Source of the DNA: CAIQIA01 sp945861105
GTDB taxonomy: Bacteria; Cyanobacteriota; Cyanobacteriia; PCC-6307; Cyanobiaceae
DNA length: 64,000 nucleotides
Assembly (NCBI GenBank): GCA_947488815.1
Contig: CANLCC010000002.1
Span: forward strand, 1-64,000
Reading direction: 5' to 3'
This document shows positions 6,859 to 14,221 of this stretch, in pieces. Made by a program: the position numbers and the translations under genes. The notes beneath the pieces were generated by a model. That model had not been told where the DNA came from, did not search any database, and worked only from the letters and a program-made list of their open reading frames with translations. Every line of letters begins with the position of its first letter. The first letter of the stretch is position 1.

Positions 6859-8673
6859 ATGCGCAGTGACCCCGCCGCCACCGGCTTTCTGGCCGCCGCC
6901 TCCACCCCAGACGGCGCCATCACCCTGGCGGTGTTTGCCGTCGCCATCGTGCTGTTTGTGACCGGCTGGCTGGCGCCCGAGGTCACGGGGCTGCTGGCGG
7001 CGGCCCTGCTGGTGGCCTTCAAGGTGCTCAAGCCCGACGAGGCGGTGCAGGGCTTCGGGGCGCCGGCGCTGATCACCCTGATGGGCCTCTTTGCCCTCGC
7101 GGCCGGCCTGTTCCGCAGCGGTGGCGTCGACCGGCTGCGGGCCCTGATCGGCAGCGATGCCATCCGCAGCCCCCGCCGCATGATCGCCCTGCTGGTGGCG
7201 GTGGTGGGCCCGGTTTCGGGCTTCATCCCCAACACCCCGATCGTCGCCACCCTGCTACCGGTGCTCGAGAACTGGTGCCAGCGCCGCGGCATCTCGCCTT
7301 CGCGCGTGATGCTGCCGATGTCGTTCGCCGTGGTGCTGGGCGGCACCCTCACCCTGCTGGGCACCTCCACCAACCTGCTGGCCAGTGATGTGAGCCGCCA
7401 GCTCGGGTTCGGCTCGATCGACCTGTTTGATTTCACCACCATCGGCATCCCCATCTGGCTGCTGGGGGGCCTCTATCTGGTGGCGGTGTCCGACCGGCTG
7501 CTGCCCGACCGCGGCCTGGTGGGCGATGACCTGCTGGCCGACCTCACCAGCGGGGGCTACTTCACCGATGTGCTGATCCCCGAGGGTTCAGAACTGGTGG
7601 GTCAATCGATCCACCGCAGCCGCCTGCAGCGCCGCTTCGATGTGGATGTGCTCGAGCTGCACCGGGGCGACCAGAGCTTCACGGCCCCCCTGGCCGACCT
7701 GCCGCTGCAGGCCGGCGACCGGTTGCTGCTGCGCTGTCAGCGCCACGACCTGCTGCGACTGCAGCAGGAACGCACCGTCAGCCTGGCGCCGATGGACGAG
7801 CAGCCGGCGACCGATCCCACCCAGCGGCTGGTGGAGGTGCTGCTGCCCAGTGGTTCGAGCATTGCCGGCTCCTCTGTGCGTGAACTGCGCTTCCGCCAGC
7901 GTTACAACGCCACCCTGCTGGCCGTGCGCCGTGGCCGCCAGGTGCTGCGCGACCTGCTGGGCAAGGTGGTGCTGCAGGCCGGTGACGTGCTGCTGCTGCA
8001 GGCCCCCATCGATGCCCTGCGGGGCCTGCAGGACAGCAGCGATCTGGTGCTGCTCGATGAACTCGAAAAAGACCTGCCCACGACCAACCGTAAGGGCATT
8101 GCCCTCGCGGTGGCGGCGCTGGTGATTTTGCTGCCGATGTTCAAGATCATCAACCTGATGGCCGCCGTGCTGCTGGGGGTGGTGGTGATGGTGGCGACGG
8201 GCTGCCTGCGGCCCGGCGAACTGCAGCGGGCCATCCGCTGGGACGTGATCTTGCTGCTGGGGTCCCTGTCGTGCTTCAGCGTGGCGATGCAGAGCACGGG
8301 CCTGGCGAAGGGGCTGGCCCTCGATCTGTTGCATTCGCTGCAGGGATGGCCGGCCTACGGCGTGCTGGTAGTGGTGTTTCTGCTGGCGCAGCTGTTCACC
8401 GAAACCCTCAGCAACGGCGCCACCGTGGTGCTGCTTACCCCCATTGCCACCGAACTGGCCCAGGGCCTGGGCCTGCCGCCCCTGGCCTTCATCTACGCCA
8501 TCCTCTTTGCCGCCAGCCAGAGCTTCCTCACCCCCATCGGCTACCAGTGCAACCTGATGGTGATGGGCCCTGGCCGCTACCGCTTTCTCGACATGACCCG
8601 CTACGGCGCCCCCCTCACCCTGGGCCTCACCCTGCTGGCCCCCTGGCTGATCTGCCGCCATTTCGGCCTCTGA
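6859..8673 (+). CDS. SLC13/DASS-family anion transporter with two RCK_C (TrkA-C) domains
   Basis: An inner-membrane transporter of the SLC13 type, in the architecture known for cyanobacterial and algal sulfate transporters (SLT-like). Membrane helices fill residues about 15-225 and 400-600, split by two TrkA-C domains (about 235-305 and 320-395). The first contains ELVGQSIHRSRLQRRFDVD, the second IAGSSVRELRFRQRYNATLL. Signature blocks are SGFIPNTPIVATLLPV and LTLLGTSTNLLAS in the first half and ETLSNGATVVLLTPIA and TPIGYQCNLMVMG in the second; both TP/TN repeats of the family are present. I chose the ATG at 6859 (604 residues) over a TTG at 6796. Substrate is not provable; sulfate would fit the sulfotransferase genes downstream. 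Confidence 0.85.
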   Translation: MRSDPAATGFLAAASTPDGAITLAVFAVAIVLFVTGWLAPEVTGLLAAALLVAFKVLKPDEAVQGFGAPALITLMGLFALAAGLFRSGGVDRLRALIGSDAIRSPRRMIALLVAVVGPVSGFIPNTPIVATLLPVLENWCQRRGISPSRVMLPMSFAVVLGGTLTLLGTSTNLLASDVSRQLGFGSIDLFDFTTIGIPIWLLGGLYLVAVSDRLLPDRGLVGDDLLADLTSGGYFTDVLIPEGSELVGQSIHRSRLQRRFDVDVLELHRGDQSFTAPLADLPLQAGDRLLLRCQRHDLLRLQQERTVSLAPMDEQPATDPTQRLVEVLLPSGSSIAGSSVRELRFRQRYNATLLAVRRGRQVLRDLLGKVVLQAGDVLLLQAPIDALRGLQDSSDLVLLDELEKDLPTTNRKGIALAVAALVILLPMFKIINLMAAVLLGVVVMVATGCLRPGELQRAIRWDVILLLGSLSCFSVAMQSTGLAKGLALDLLHSLQGWPAYGVLVVVFLLAQLFTETLSNGATVVLLTPIATELAQGLGLPPLAFIYAILFAASQSFLTPIGYQCNLMVMGPGRYRFLDMTRYGAPLTLGLTLLAPWLICRHFGL

Positions 8674-8743
8674 TCCCAACCCCTCCAGCCCGTAGGGTAC
8701 ACTTGTATTATCAGGGGTCGTATTGATCGGGGTCGCTACGGTA

Positions 8744-9172
8744 ATGGCAGACGGTGAAAGCCCTGCGTGGCTCTTGGACCGCCAAGGATGGTCAACCCTT
8801 CTGGCCGGCTCCCTGTTGCCCTTGATTTCGTTCACGACGAACTACGGCGATGACAACTTCCTCAACCTCGGCAGACTCCCGACCCCTGACCAGGTCGGAG
8901 TGGGTCTGCACCTTGCCGCCCTGGCGTCGCTTGCTGGCGATGTTCAACTGGCGACCCGTCTACGACATCGAGCAAGAAACAGAGAGATTGAAGATCAGAT
9001 CGCGCGAAAGCGAGAAGCGGCTGCTCGAAAGCGAGAAGCGCTTGAAGCTGTTGCAAGAGAGCAACGACAGAATCGCGCGTTTCGAGCAGGAGCTCTTTTC
9101 CTCCTCGAACCAAACCTCCTCCACCGACGATTCCTTGCCTACATAGCCAACGAGCTGGTGGGCCCCCAATGA
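8744..9172 (+). CDS. Small predicted membrane / coiled-coil protein, unknown
   Basis: A 142-residue frame from ATG 8744 fills the space between the transporter and the next glycosyltransferase. It has a hydrophobic stretch near the N-terminus (WSTLLAGSLLPLISF) and another around VGVGLHLAALASLAG. A very basic helix rich in Arg, Lys, Glu and Ala follows (REIEDQIARKREAAARKREA), and it ends NLLHRRFLAYIANELVGPQ. A 21-nt imperfect repeat underlies the helix. A second open frame, 8850-9146, reads the same DNA as a 98-residue glutamate/lysine-rich coiled coil and has slightly higher third-position GC. I prefer the longer frame because it accounts for the whole gap and has a continuous protein-like composition, but only one is likely real. 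Confidence 0.45.
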   Translation: MADGESPAWLLDRQGWSTLLAGSLLPLISFTTNYGDDNFLNLGRLPTPDQVGVGLHLAALASLAGDVQLATRLRHRARNREIEDQIARKREAAARKREALEAVAREQRQNRAFRAGALFLLEPNLLHRRFLAYIANELVGPQ

Positions 9173-9202
9173 AATGCACACCCACTGAACCTCGACCCCG
9201 CG

Positions 9203-10177
9203 ATGGCCACGGCCCTGGTGCTGCGCAGCAACCTTGAACCCACCGGTGGCCAGCGGGTGCTGCGTCAGTGGTTCGATCACATCGCCGCCCATCCCAGCTG
9301 GCACTGCCAGCTGTTCGTGACCCCCGAAGCCGACTGGGTGCCCCACACACCCTGGGCCGACACCGAGACACGGGTCTCCATCCCGCCCTCGGCGCCCGAT
9401 CTGCTGCTGCTCGAAGGCATCACCGACTGGCCGTTGCTGACACCGGCCCAGCGATTGGCGACGGCACCCCCACGGCTGCATCTGATCCAACACCTGCGCC
9501 ACGCCGATCCCCACGACGATCGCTTCGCTTTCCTGGGCCTGCCGGCCATCCGGGTGGCGGTGAGTGAACCGGTGGCCGAGGCCCTGGCCAGCAGCGGTCG
9601 TTGCCGCGGCCCGGTGCTCACCATTCCCGCCGGCCTGCCCCTGCCGACGGCCGCCACATCATGGGATCCGCAGGCGCCGGTGCTCGTGCTGGGCCTCAAG
9701 GCACCGCAGCTGGCCCAGGCCCTGGGTGCCCTCCTGCAGGCCGCCGCCATCCCCCACCGGCTGCTGCTTGGTCCCCTTCCCCAGCCTGACTTCTTTGCGG
9801 CGATCGCTGCGGCCGGCCTGGTGGTGGCCCTGCCCATGGCCAGCGGTGAAGGGTTTTTTCTGCCGGCCCTCGAGACCCTCGCCCTCGGGCGACCGCTGAT
9901 CGTGCCCGATGCCGGCGGCAACCGCGCCTTCTGCCGCGCAGGCCTCAACTGTCTGCAACCGCCTGCCGATGCGGCAGCCCTGGCGGCCGCTGTGCAGTGC
10001 CTGCGGGCCGATCGGCCCCTGGCCGCCGCCCTGGGATCCGCCGGGCCTGCGTCCGCCGCCCCTTTCAGCCTGCTGGCCGAACGGCAGGCCGTGCACCGGC
10101 TGCTCGATCAGCTGCCGCAGCTGTGGGCCGACGTGCTGGCCACCGGTTCCGCTTCCTCCAGCCGAAACAGGGCGTAG
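9203..10177 (+). CDS. GT4-like glycosyltransferase
   Basis: A 324-residue GT-B-fold glycosyltransferase of the GT1/GT4 superfamily. The start ATG is at 9203. The C-terminal donor-binding half contains the diagnostic stretch ASGEGFFLPALETLALGRP followed by LIVPDAGGNRAF, the E-x7-E type motif of retaining GT4 enzymes. The N-terminal half (VLRSNLEPTGGQRVLRQW) is shorter than in classical enzymes. Alanine and leucine content is very high. It is cytoplasmic and is expected to add one sugar to the glycan built by this locus. Its 3' end overlaps the next convergent gene by 70 nt. Confidence 0.75.
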   Translation: MATALVLRSNLEPTGGQRVLRQWFDHIAAHPSWHCQLFVTPEADWVPHTPWADTETRVSIPPSAPDLLLLEGITDWPLLTPAQRLATAPPRLHLIQHLRHADPHDDRFAFLGLPAIRVAVSEPVAEALASSGRCRGPVLTIPAGLPLPTAATSWDPQAPVLVLGLKAPQLAQALGALLQAAAIPHRLLLGPLPQPDFFAAIAAAGLVVALPMASGEGFFLPALETLALGRPLIVPDAGGNRAFCRAGLNCLQPPADAAALAAAVQCLRADRPLAAALGSAGPASAAPFSLLAERQAVHRLLDQLPQLWADVLATGSASSSRNRA

Positions 10178-10629
10178 CGCAGCCGCTCATGGAACGGTGC
10201 ATGCTCCGGATCATCCAGCAGGGCCTCGGCGAAGTGGGTGAGGGCCGCCTGTGGGCCCTGTTCCTGCAGCAGCCCATCACCCTCGGCCAACAACTGCTGC
10301 CGCCGCAACCGCAGCTGTTGCTTGGCCCCAAGCCGCCAGGGCTGGCTCTGCGGCAGGGGCCGCTGCCCCTCAGCATCGAAGCTGCCCCACAGCTGCTGCC
10401 CCAGCAGATCGTCGGCCCGGCCGAGGGCCTCAAGTGGCAGCAGGAACCCACAGAAGAGCGGCAGGCCCACGGCCTCCAGGTCGGGCCTCGCTTCGCAGCA
10501 GACGGCCGCCACCGGGTCGCCGTTCTCCGCCCGCAGCCACACCCGCTCAGCATCGAGGCACCATCCCCGCAGCTCTGGCCGGTCGGGGGCCAGGCCATCG
10601 AAATGGCCGCGCTCGGCAGCGGCCGGCAT
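10108..10629 (-). CDS. Unknown protein carrying a GW-xD module, polysaccharide locus
   Basis: A 173-residue protein from ATG 10629; a GTG at 10695 would add 22 residues. I do not recognise a named family. The N-terminal half reads GHFDGLAPDRPELRGWCLD, then VWLRAENGDPVAAV, RPDLEAVGLP and GFLLPLEAL. The same order of motifs (GW-xD, RPDL, GLP, GF-xL) occurs at the C-terminus of the divergent neighbour at 10710-11843, so the two share a small beta-rich module. The C-terminal half is helical (QQLLAEGDGLLQEQGPQAAL, then a TPR-like ALLDDPEHAPFHERLRYAL). It overlaps the upstream glycosyltransferase tail to tail by 70 nt. Confidence 0.6.
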   Translation of the reverse strand: MPAAAERGHFDGLAPDRPELRGWCLDAERVWLRAENGDPVAAVCCEARPDLEAVGLPLFCGFLLPLEALGRADDLLGQQLWGSFDAEGQRPLPQSQPWRLGAKQQLRLRRQQLLAEGDGLLQEQGPQAALTHFAEALLDDPEHAPFHERLRYALFRLEEAEPVASTSAHSCGS

Positions 10630-10709
10630 GACCGGAAACGAGGGGGAGGACACAAAACCAGACGGAGGCAGCGGCTTAAGGTTCGCCCACGACACGGGCC
10701 TGGCCGTCC

Positions 10710-11843
10710 ATGGTGACCATCAGTTCGCTGAAGCTGTTCCGGGAGGAGGACTCCTTGATGGTGGCCCTGTTCGGCGAACCCTCGGCCCTGCCCGACGGCT
10801 GGCTCGAGAACCTTCCGGCGGCAGCCGTCTTTGCCGCGTCTCCAGAAGGCCTGCCCCTGGAACAGGCCCTCAGCCTGGCGGAAGCAGCCGCCCGGGTGCC
10901 GCTGCTGCCCCGCTTCCAGCCTTCGCCAACCCCGCCTGCTGCCATGGTCTCGCCTGCCACCCCCCCTCGATTGCTGTCGACCGTGCTGCGCACGGCCCAC
11001 CTGCTGGCCGCCCAGTTGCCCGCAGAGGCGCTGCAACCCCTGGCCGACCAGTGCCTGGCGGCGGGCCGCAGCGACCTGGCCCTGCCCCTCCTCGATGCCC
11101 TGGCCGCCGACCCGGCCGCACGGCTGGCGGCTGCCCGCTGCCGCTGCGAGCTCGGCCAGACCCGCGCCGCCCGCGCCGACCTGCAGGCCCTGGTGACCAG
11201 CCCCGACCTGGCAGACCGGCCCGATCTGCTCGCCGAAGCCCTGGGACAGCTCGCCTGGCTCGATCTTGAAGCCGGCGACAGCAACGCTGCGCGCCATCAG
11301 CTGGACCAGCTGCAGACCCTCCCCCCCGACCCCGCCAGCCTGGCCGACCGCGATCGACTCGCCCGGGTGCTGGCCACCCTCGACTGGCTGCAACAGGCAC
11401 CGCCCGAGGCCGTTGGCAGCAGCCGCGACCTGCGGCCCGAAGCCGAAGTGGTGCTGGCCCTCGACACCGTGCAGCAGACCCCCTGTGGCACGGTGCTGCA
11501 CCTGGAGGGCTGGCGGCTGGATCCCGCCGCAGCCATTGCCGACCTGGTGCTGCTGCAGGGCGATACGGCGCGGCGTCTGCCCCTCGACGCCCTGAGGCCC
11601 CGTCAGCGACCCGACCTGGCTGAAGTGCTGCAACAGGCCGGCCTGCCGCCCGATGCCCCCGCCGGCTTCCAGCTGGCACTGGCCCTGGGTGTCGAAGAGG
11701 CCCAGTCCCCCGCCACCGACGGCCTGGCGGCCCTGTTCGTGCTCCTGCACAACGGCCAGCAGTTCTGCCTGCGCCAGTCGGTGCAGACCATCCCCCTCGA
11801 CGCCCAGGCCCTGGGGTTGACCCTGGCCGATCCAACGCCCTGA
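10710..11843 (+). CDS. Helical-repeat (TPR-like) protein with C-terminal GW-xD module
   Basis: A 377-residue protein starting at ATG 10710, head to head with the previous gene. Residues about 90-235 are leucine/alanine-rich helical repeats of TPR type (LPAEALQPLADQCLAAGRSD, DPAARLAAARCRCELGQTRA). Residues about 255-345 carry the module shared with the neighbour: TVLHLEGWRLDP, RQRPDLAEVLQQAGLPP, PAGFQLALALG. No signal peptide or membrane segment is visible. The stop is 2 nt before the ATG of the next gene, so they are likely translated together. A scaffold or substrate-binding role in glycan modification is possible; I cannot assign a reaction. Confidence 0.6.
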   Translation: MVTISSLKLFREEDSLMVALFGEPSALPDGWLENLPAAAVFAASPEGLPLEQALSLAEAAARVPLLPRFQPSPTPPAAMVSPATPPRLLSTVLRTAHLLAAQLPAEALQPLADQCLAAGRSDLALPLLDALAADPAARLAAARCRCELGQTRAARADLQALVTSPDLADRPDLLAEALGQLAWLDLEAGDSNAARHQLDQLQTLPPDPASLADRDRLARVLATLDWLQQAPPEAVGSSRDLRPEAEVVLALDTVQQTPCGTVLHLEGWRLDPAAAIADLVLLQGDTARRLPLDALRPRQRPDLAEVLQQAGLPPDAPAGFQLALALGVEEAQSPATDGLAALFVLLHNGQQFCLRQSVQTIPLDAQALGLTLADPTP

Positions 11844-11845
11844 CC

Positions 11846-14221
11846 ATGACCGCCCCGGAGCTGTCGTTGCTGTCAGACCTGCGGGACCGCGCCTGGCGGG
11901 CCCTGCAGGGGGGCGAATATGGCCTGGCGCTCGATCTGTTTCGCCAGCTGAGGTTGCATGATCCCGGCGACGACGGTGTGATCGTGGCCCTGGCCCGCTG
12001 CCTGCGCCGCATGGGCCGCGGCCTCGAAGCCACGGGCCTGCTCGAGCTGCAGCTGCAGCAGTCTCCCGAATCCCTGCCGCTGCAGCTGGCCAGGCTCGAA
12101 GGGGATGCCGAGGCCAGCCACTGGCAGCTGCTGCTGGCCAGCCTGGCCCCTCTGCTGGTGGCCACTTCCGACGATGACGGCGTGCTGGCGCTGCTCCACC
12201 AGGCCGCCGCCAGGCTGCTGCCCGCCGATGCCTGGTCGCCTGATCTGTCCGCCGAAACCCTCCTCAACCGGCTGCAACCCTGGTTGCCCCAGCGCTGGCT
12301 GCTGATCTGCGGTGCTCCCGATGGGACCGCCATGGCCCTGGCCCAGGCCTTGGAGCAGGCCGGAGGCCAGCTCGCCTCTTCCCGCCCGACCACGGATCCG
12401 GGCCTGGCCCGGCAACCCAGGGAACGGGCCCTGCCCCATCTGGCCGCCGGCCTGGCAGCAGCATTCGGTCCCACCGCGGCCGACGTGCTGGCCCTGGTGC
12501 CCGACGTTGAGAGCATCGCCCCCCTTCACCTCTGGCAGGCGTTGGCCGAGCAGCGGGGCCTGAACGCCACCGTGGTGCTGCTGGTCTCCCATCCCCTGGT
12601 CTCGTTGCCGCGGTTGCAGCAGCAGCTGGGGATCACTGCCGACGCGGCCTTGGAGCTGTGGCTGCAGTCACTGCTGGAGGCCGAACAGCGCAGCCGTGGC
12701 CTGCCGCGCCTGCGGCTCGATGCCGACCACCTGCGCCGCGACCCCACCGCTGCCCTGCAGCCCCTGCTGCCAGGACGTTCGCCGGCACCCGAGATTCGGC
12801 TCGATGCCCCGTGCCCCCTGGTCGCGACGCGGCTCGATGACGACCTGCTGCTGCTGGCCCTCGACCTGCATGACGCACTGCTCGACCCCGACGAAGACCG
12901 CTGCCGTGCCCGTGCCGACGGGGTGGCCGCCACCTGGCGGGCCCAGAGACCGCAGACCGGCCTGGAGGTGAATGAACCCCGTGGGGATGCCATCGGCATC
13001 ACCTACTCGATGACCTACTGGGGGTACCTGCACCACAGCCTGTCCTTGTTGGCAGGTGGGCTGGAGCTGACCGACCACGACCGTCGCACCCTGCTGGAGC
13101 AGCCGGTGGCCTTCGGCCGCGAACACGATGGCGACCTGACCCGGGGCCATCACACCTTCATCGTTCCCTTCAACGCCAAGGACCTGCCCGAACCCTGGTT
13201 TCTGGACCTCAGCCCCGGGCAGTGCCGTGCCCTGGCCGAGGGTCGCCTGCGACTGTTCCTCGACGGCAGCAACGAACTGGGTGACGACGAGCTGGTGCAG
13301 GGGCTGATCGGCCTGTTGCAGCGGCGGGGCGTGCAGCCCGACCCGGCGGCCCTGCACCTGATCTGCCAGAACCGCCGTCTCACCGGGGCCGGCTGGTTCA
13401 CGGTGCTGCCGCACGATTACTACCTGGTGCGGTCCTGGCAGGCCCTGCGTGATCAGCTGCCCACCAGCCTGCGGCAGGCCCTGGCCGACCGTGATCTGTG
13501 CCAGACACCAGCACAGCTTCTCTGTCTCAATGCCACCCCCCGGCCCCTGCGGGTGGCCACCCTGCTGGCCCTGCTCGATAGCGGCGTCTGGTCGCCGGAG
13601 CAACGGCCCCGCGACCACCGCATCTCGTTCGGCGGGTTCGACTACCCCAAGGATCCGGTGCGCAACCTTGACGGCCTGGCGGCCCTGCTGCAAGCCGAGG
13701 GGTTCGGGGCGGCGACCGCAGGCCTTGAACGCCTGGCCCGGCTGGCACCCCTGCGGGTCGATGGCTTCGGCAGCACCGGCAACGAGCTCAGCGACTGCAT
13801 CGATGCGGCCTGCTGGCTCGACACCCGCCTGGCCCTGGTCACCGAAACCGAATGCCGCTCTACTGCCGCACGCATCACCGAAAAGACCTTCAAGGCCCTC
13901 GCCCTGGGTCATCCCACGGTGGTGGTGGGCAACCCCGGCAGTCTCGAGCTGGCCCGCAACCTTGGCTTTGACGTGGCCGACGACATCATTGATCCCACCT
14001 ACGACAGCATCGACCGCCTCGGCGACCGCTGCCGGGCCTCGGTCGCCGAGGCGGCCGAACTGCTGCAACGGCTGCCCCAGGAAGCCACCCTGCGGGGCGC
14101 CCTGCACCGCGCCGCCGAACACAACCGGGCCTGGGCCTTTGATGGTTTCCAGATGCACTACGCCCGCAGCCACAGCCGTGCCGTCGTGGATCGACTGCTG
14201 TGGCGGGAGGGTACCGCTTGA
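11846..14221 (+). CDS. TPR / degenerate sulfotransferase / glycosyltransferase-like fusion protein
   Basis: A 791-residue three-part protein. Residues 1-100 are TPR-like (GGEYGLALDLFRQLRLHDPG). Residues about 145-350 align with the sulfotransferase domain of the next gene. Here QRWLLICGAPDGTAMALAQA stands where the neighbour has QRLLLVLGMHRSGTSALAGL, so the PAPS phosphate-binding loop is lost. VVLLVSHPLVS likewise replaces VVLLHRHPLAV, removing the arginine. Residues about 380-791 resemble the C-terminal region of a bacterial glycosyltransferase family: TYSMTYWGYLHHS, SFGGFDYPKDPVRNLD, and TEKTFKALALGHPTVVVGNP followed by LGFDVADDIIDPTYDSIDR. The middle domain is probably a non-catalytic remnant. 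The gene overlaps the next one at its stop (TTGA). Confidence 0.7.
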   Translation: MTAPELSLLSDLRDRAWRALQGGEYGLALDLFRQLRLHDPGDDGVIVALARCLRRMGRGLEATGLLELQLQQSPESLPLQLARLEGDAEASHWQLLLASLAPLLVATSDDDGVLALLHQAAARLLPADAWSPDLSAETLLNRLQPWLPQRWLLICGAPDGTAMALAQALEQAGGQLASSRPTTDPGLARQPRERALPHLAAGLAAAFGPTAADVLALVPDVESIAPLHLWQALAEQRGLNATVVLLVSHPLVSLPRLQQQLGITADAALELWLQSLLEAEQRSRGLPRLRLDADHLRRDPTAALQPLLPGRSPAPEIRLDAPCPLVATRLDDDLLLLALDLHDALLDPDEDRCRARADGVAATWRAQRPQTGLEVNEPRGDAIGITYSMTYWGYLHHSLSLLAGGLELTDHDRRTLLEQPVAFGREHDGDLTRGHHTFIVPFNAKDLPEPWFLDLSPGQCRALAEGRLRLFLDGSNELGDDELVQGLIGLLQRRGVQPDPAALHLICQNRRLTGAGWFTVLPHDYYLVRSWQALRDQLPTSLRQALADRDLCQTPAQLLCLNATPRPLRVATLLALLDSGVWSPEQRPRDHRISFGGFDYPKDPVRNLDGLAALLQAEGFGAATAGLERLARLAPLRVDGFGSTGNELSDCIDAACWLDTRLALVTETECRSTAARITEKTFKALALGHPTVVVGNPGSLELARNLGFDVADDIIDPTYDSIDRLGDRCRASVAEAAELLQRLPQEATLRGALHRAAEHNRAWAFDGFQMHYARSHSRAVVDRLLWREGTA

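Noticed and set aside
8850..9146. 98-residue coiled-coil frame
   Set aside because: Competes with the 142-residue frame on the same strand; it leaves more of the gap unexplained. Kept as an alternative in the findings only.
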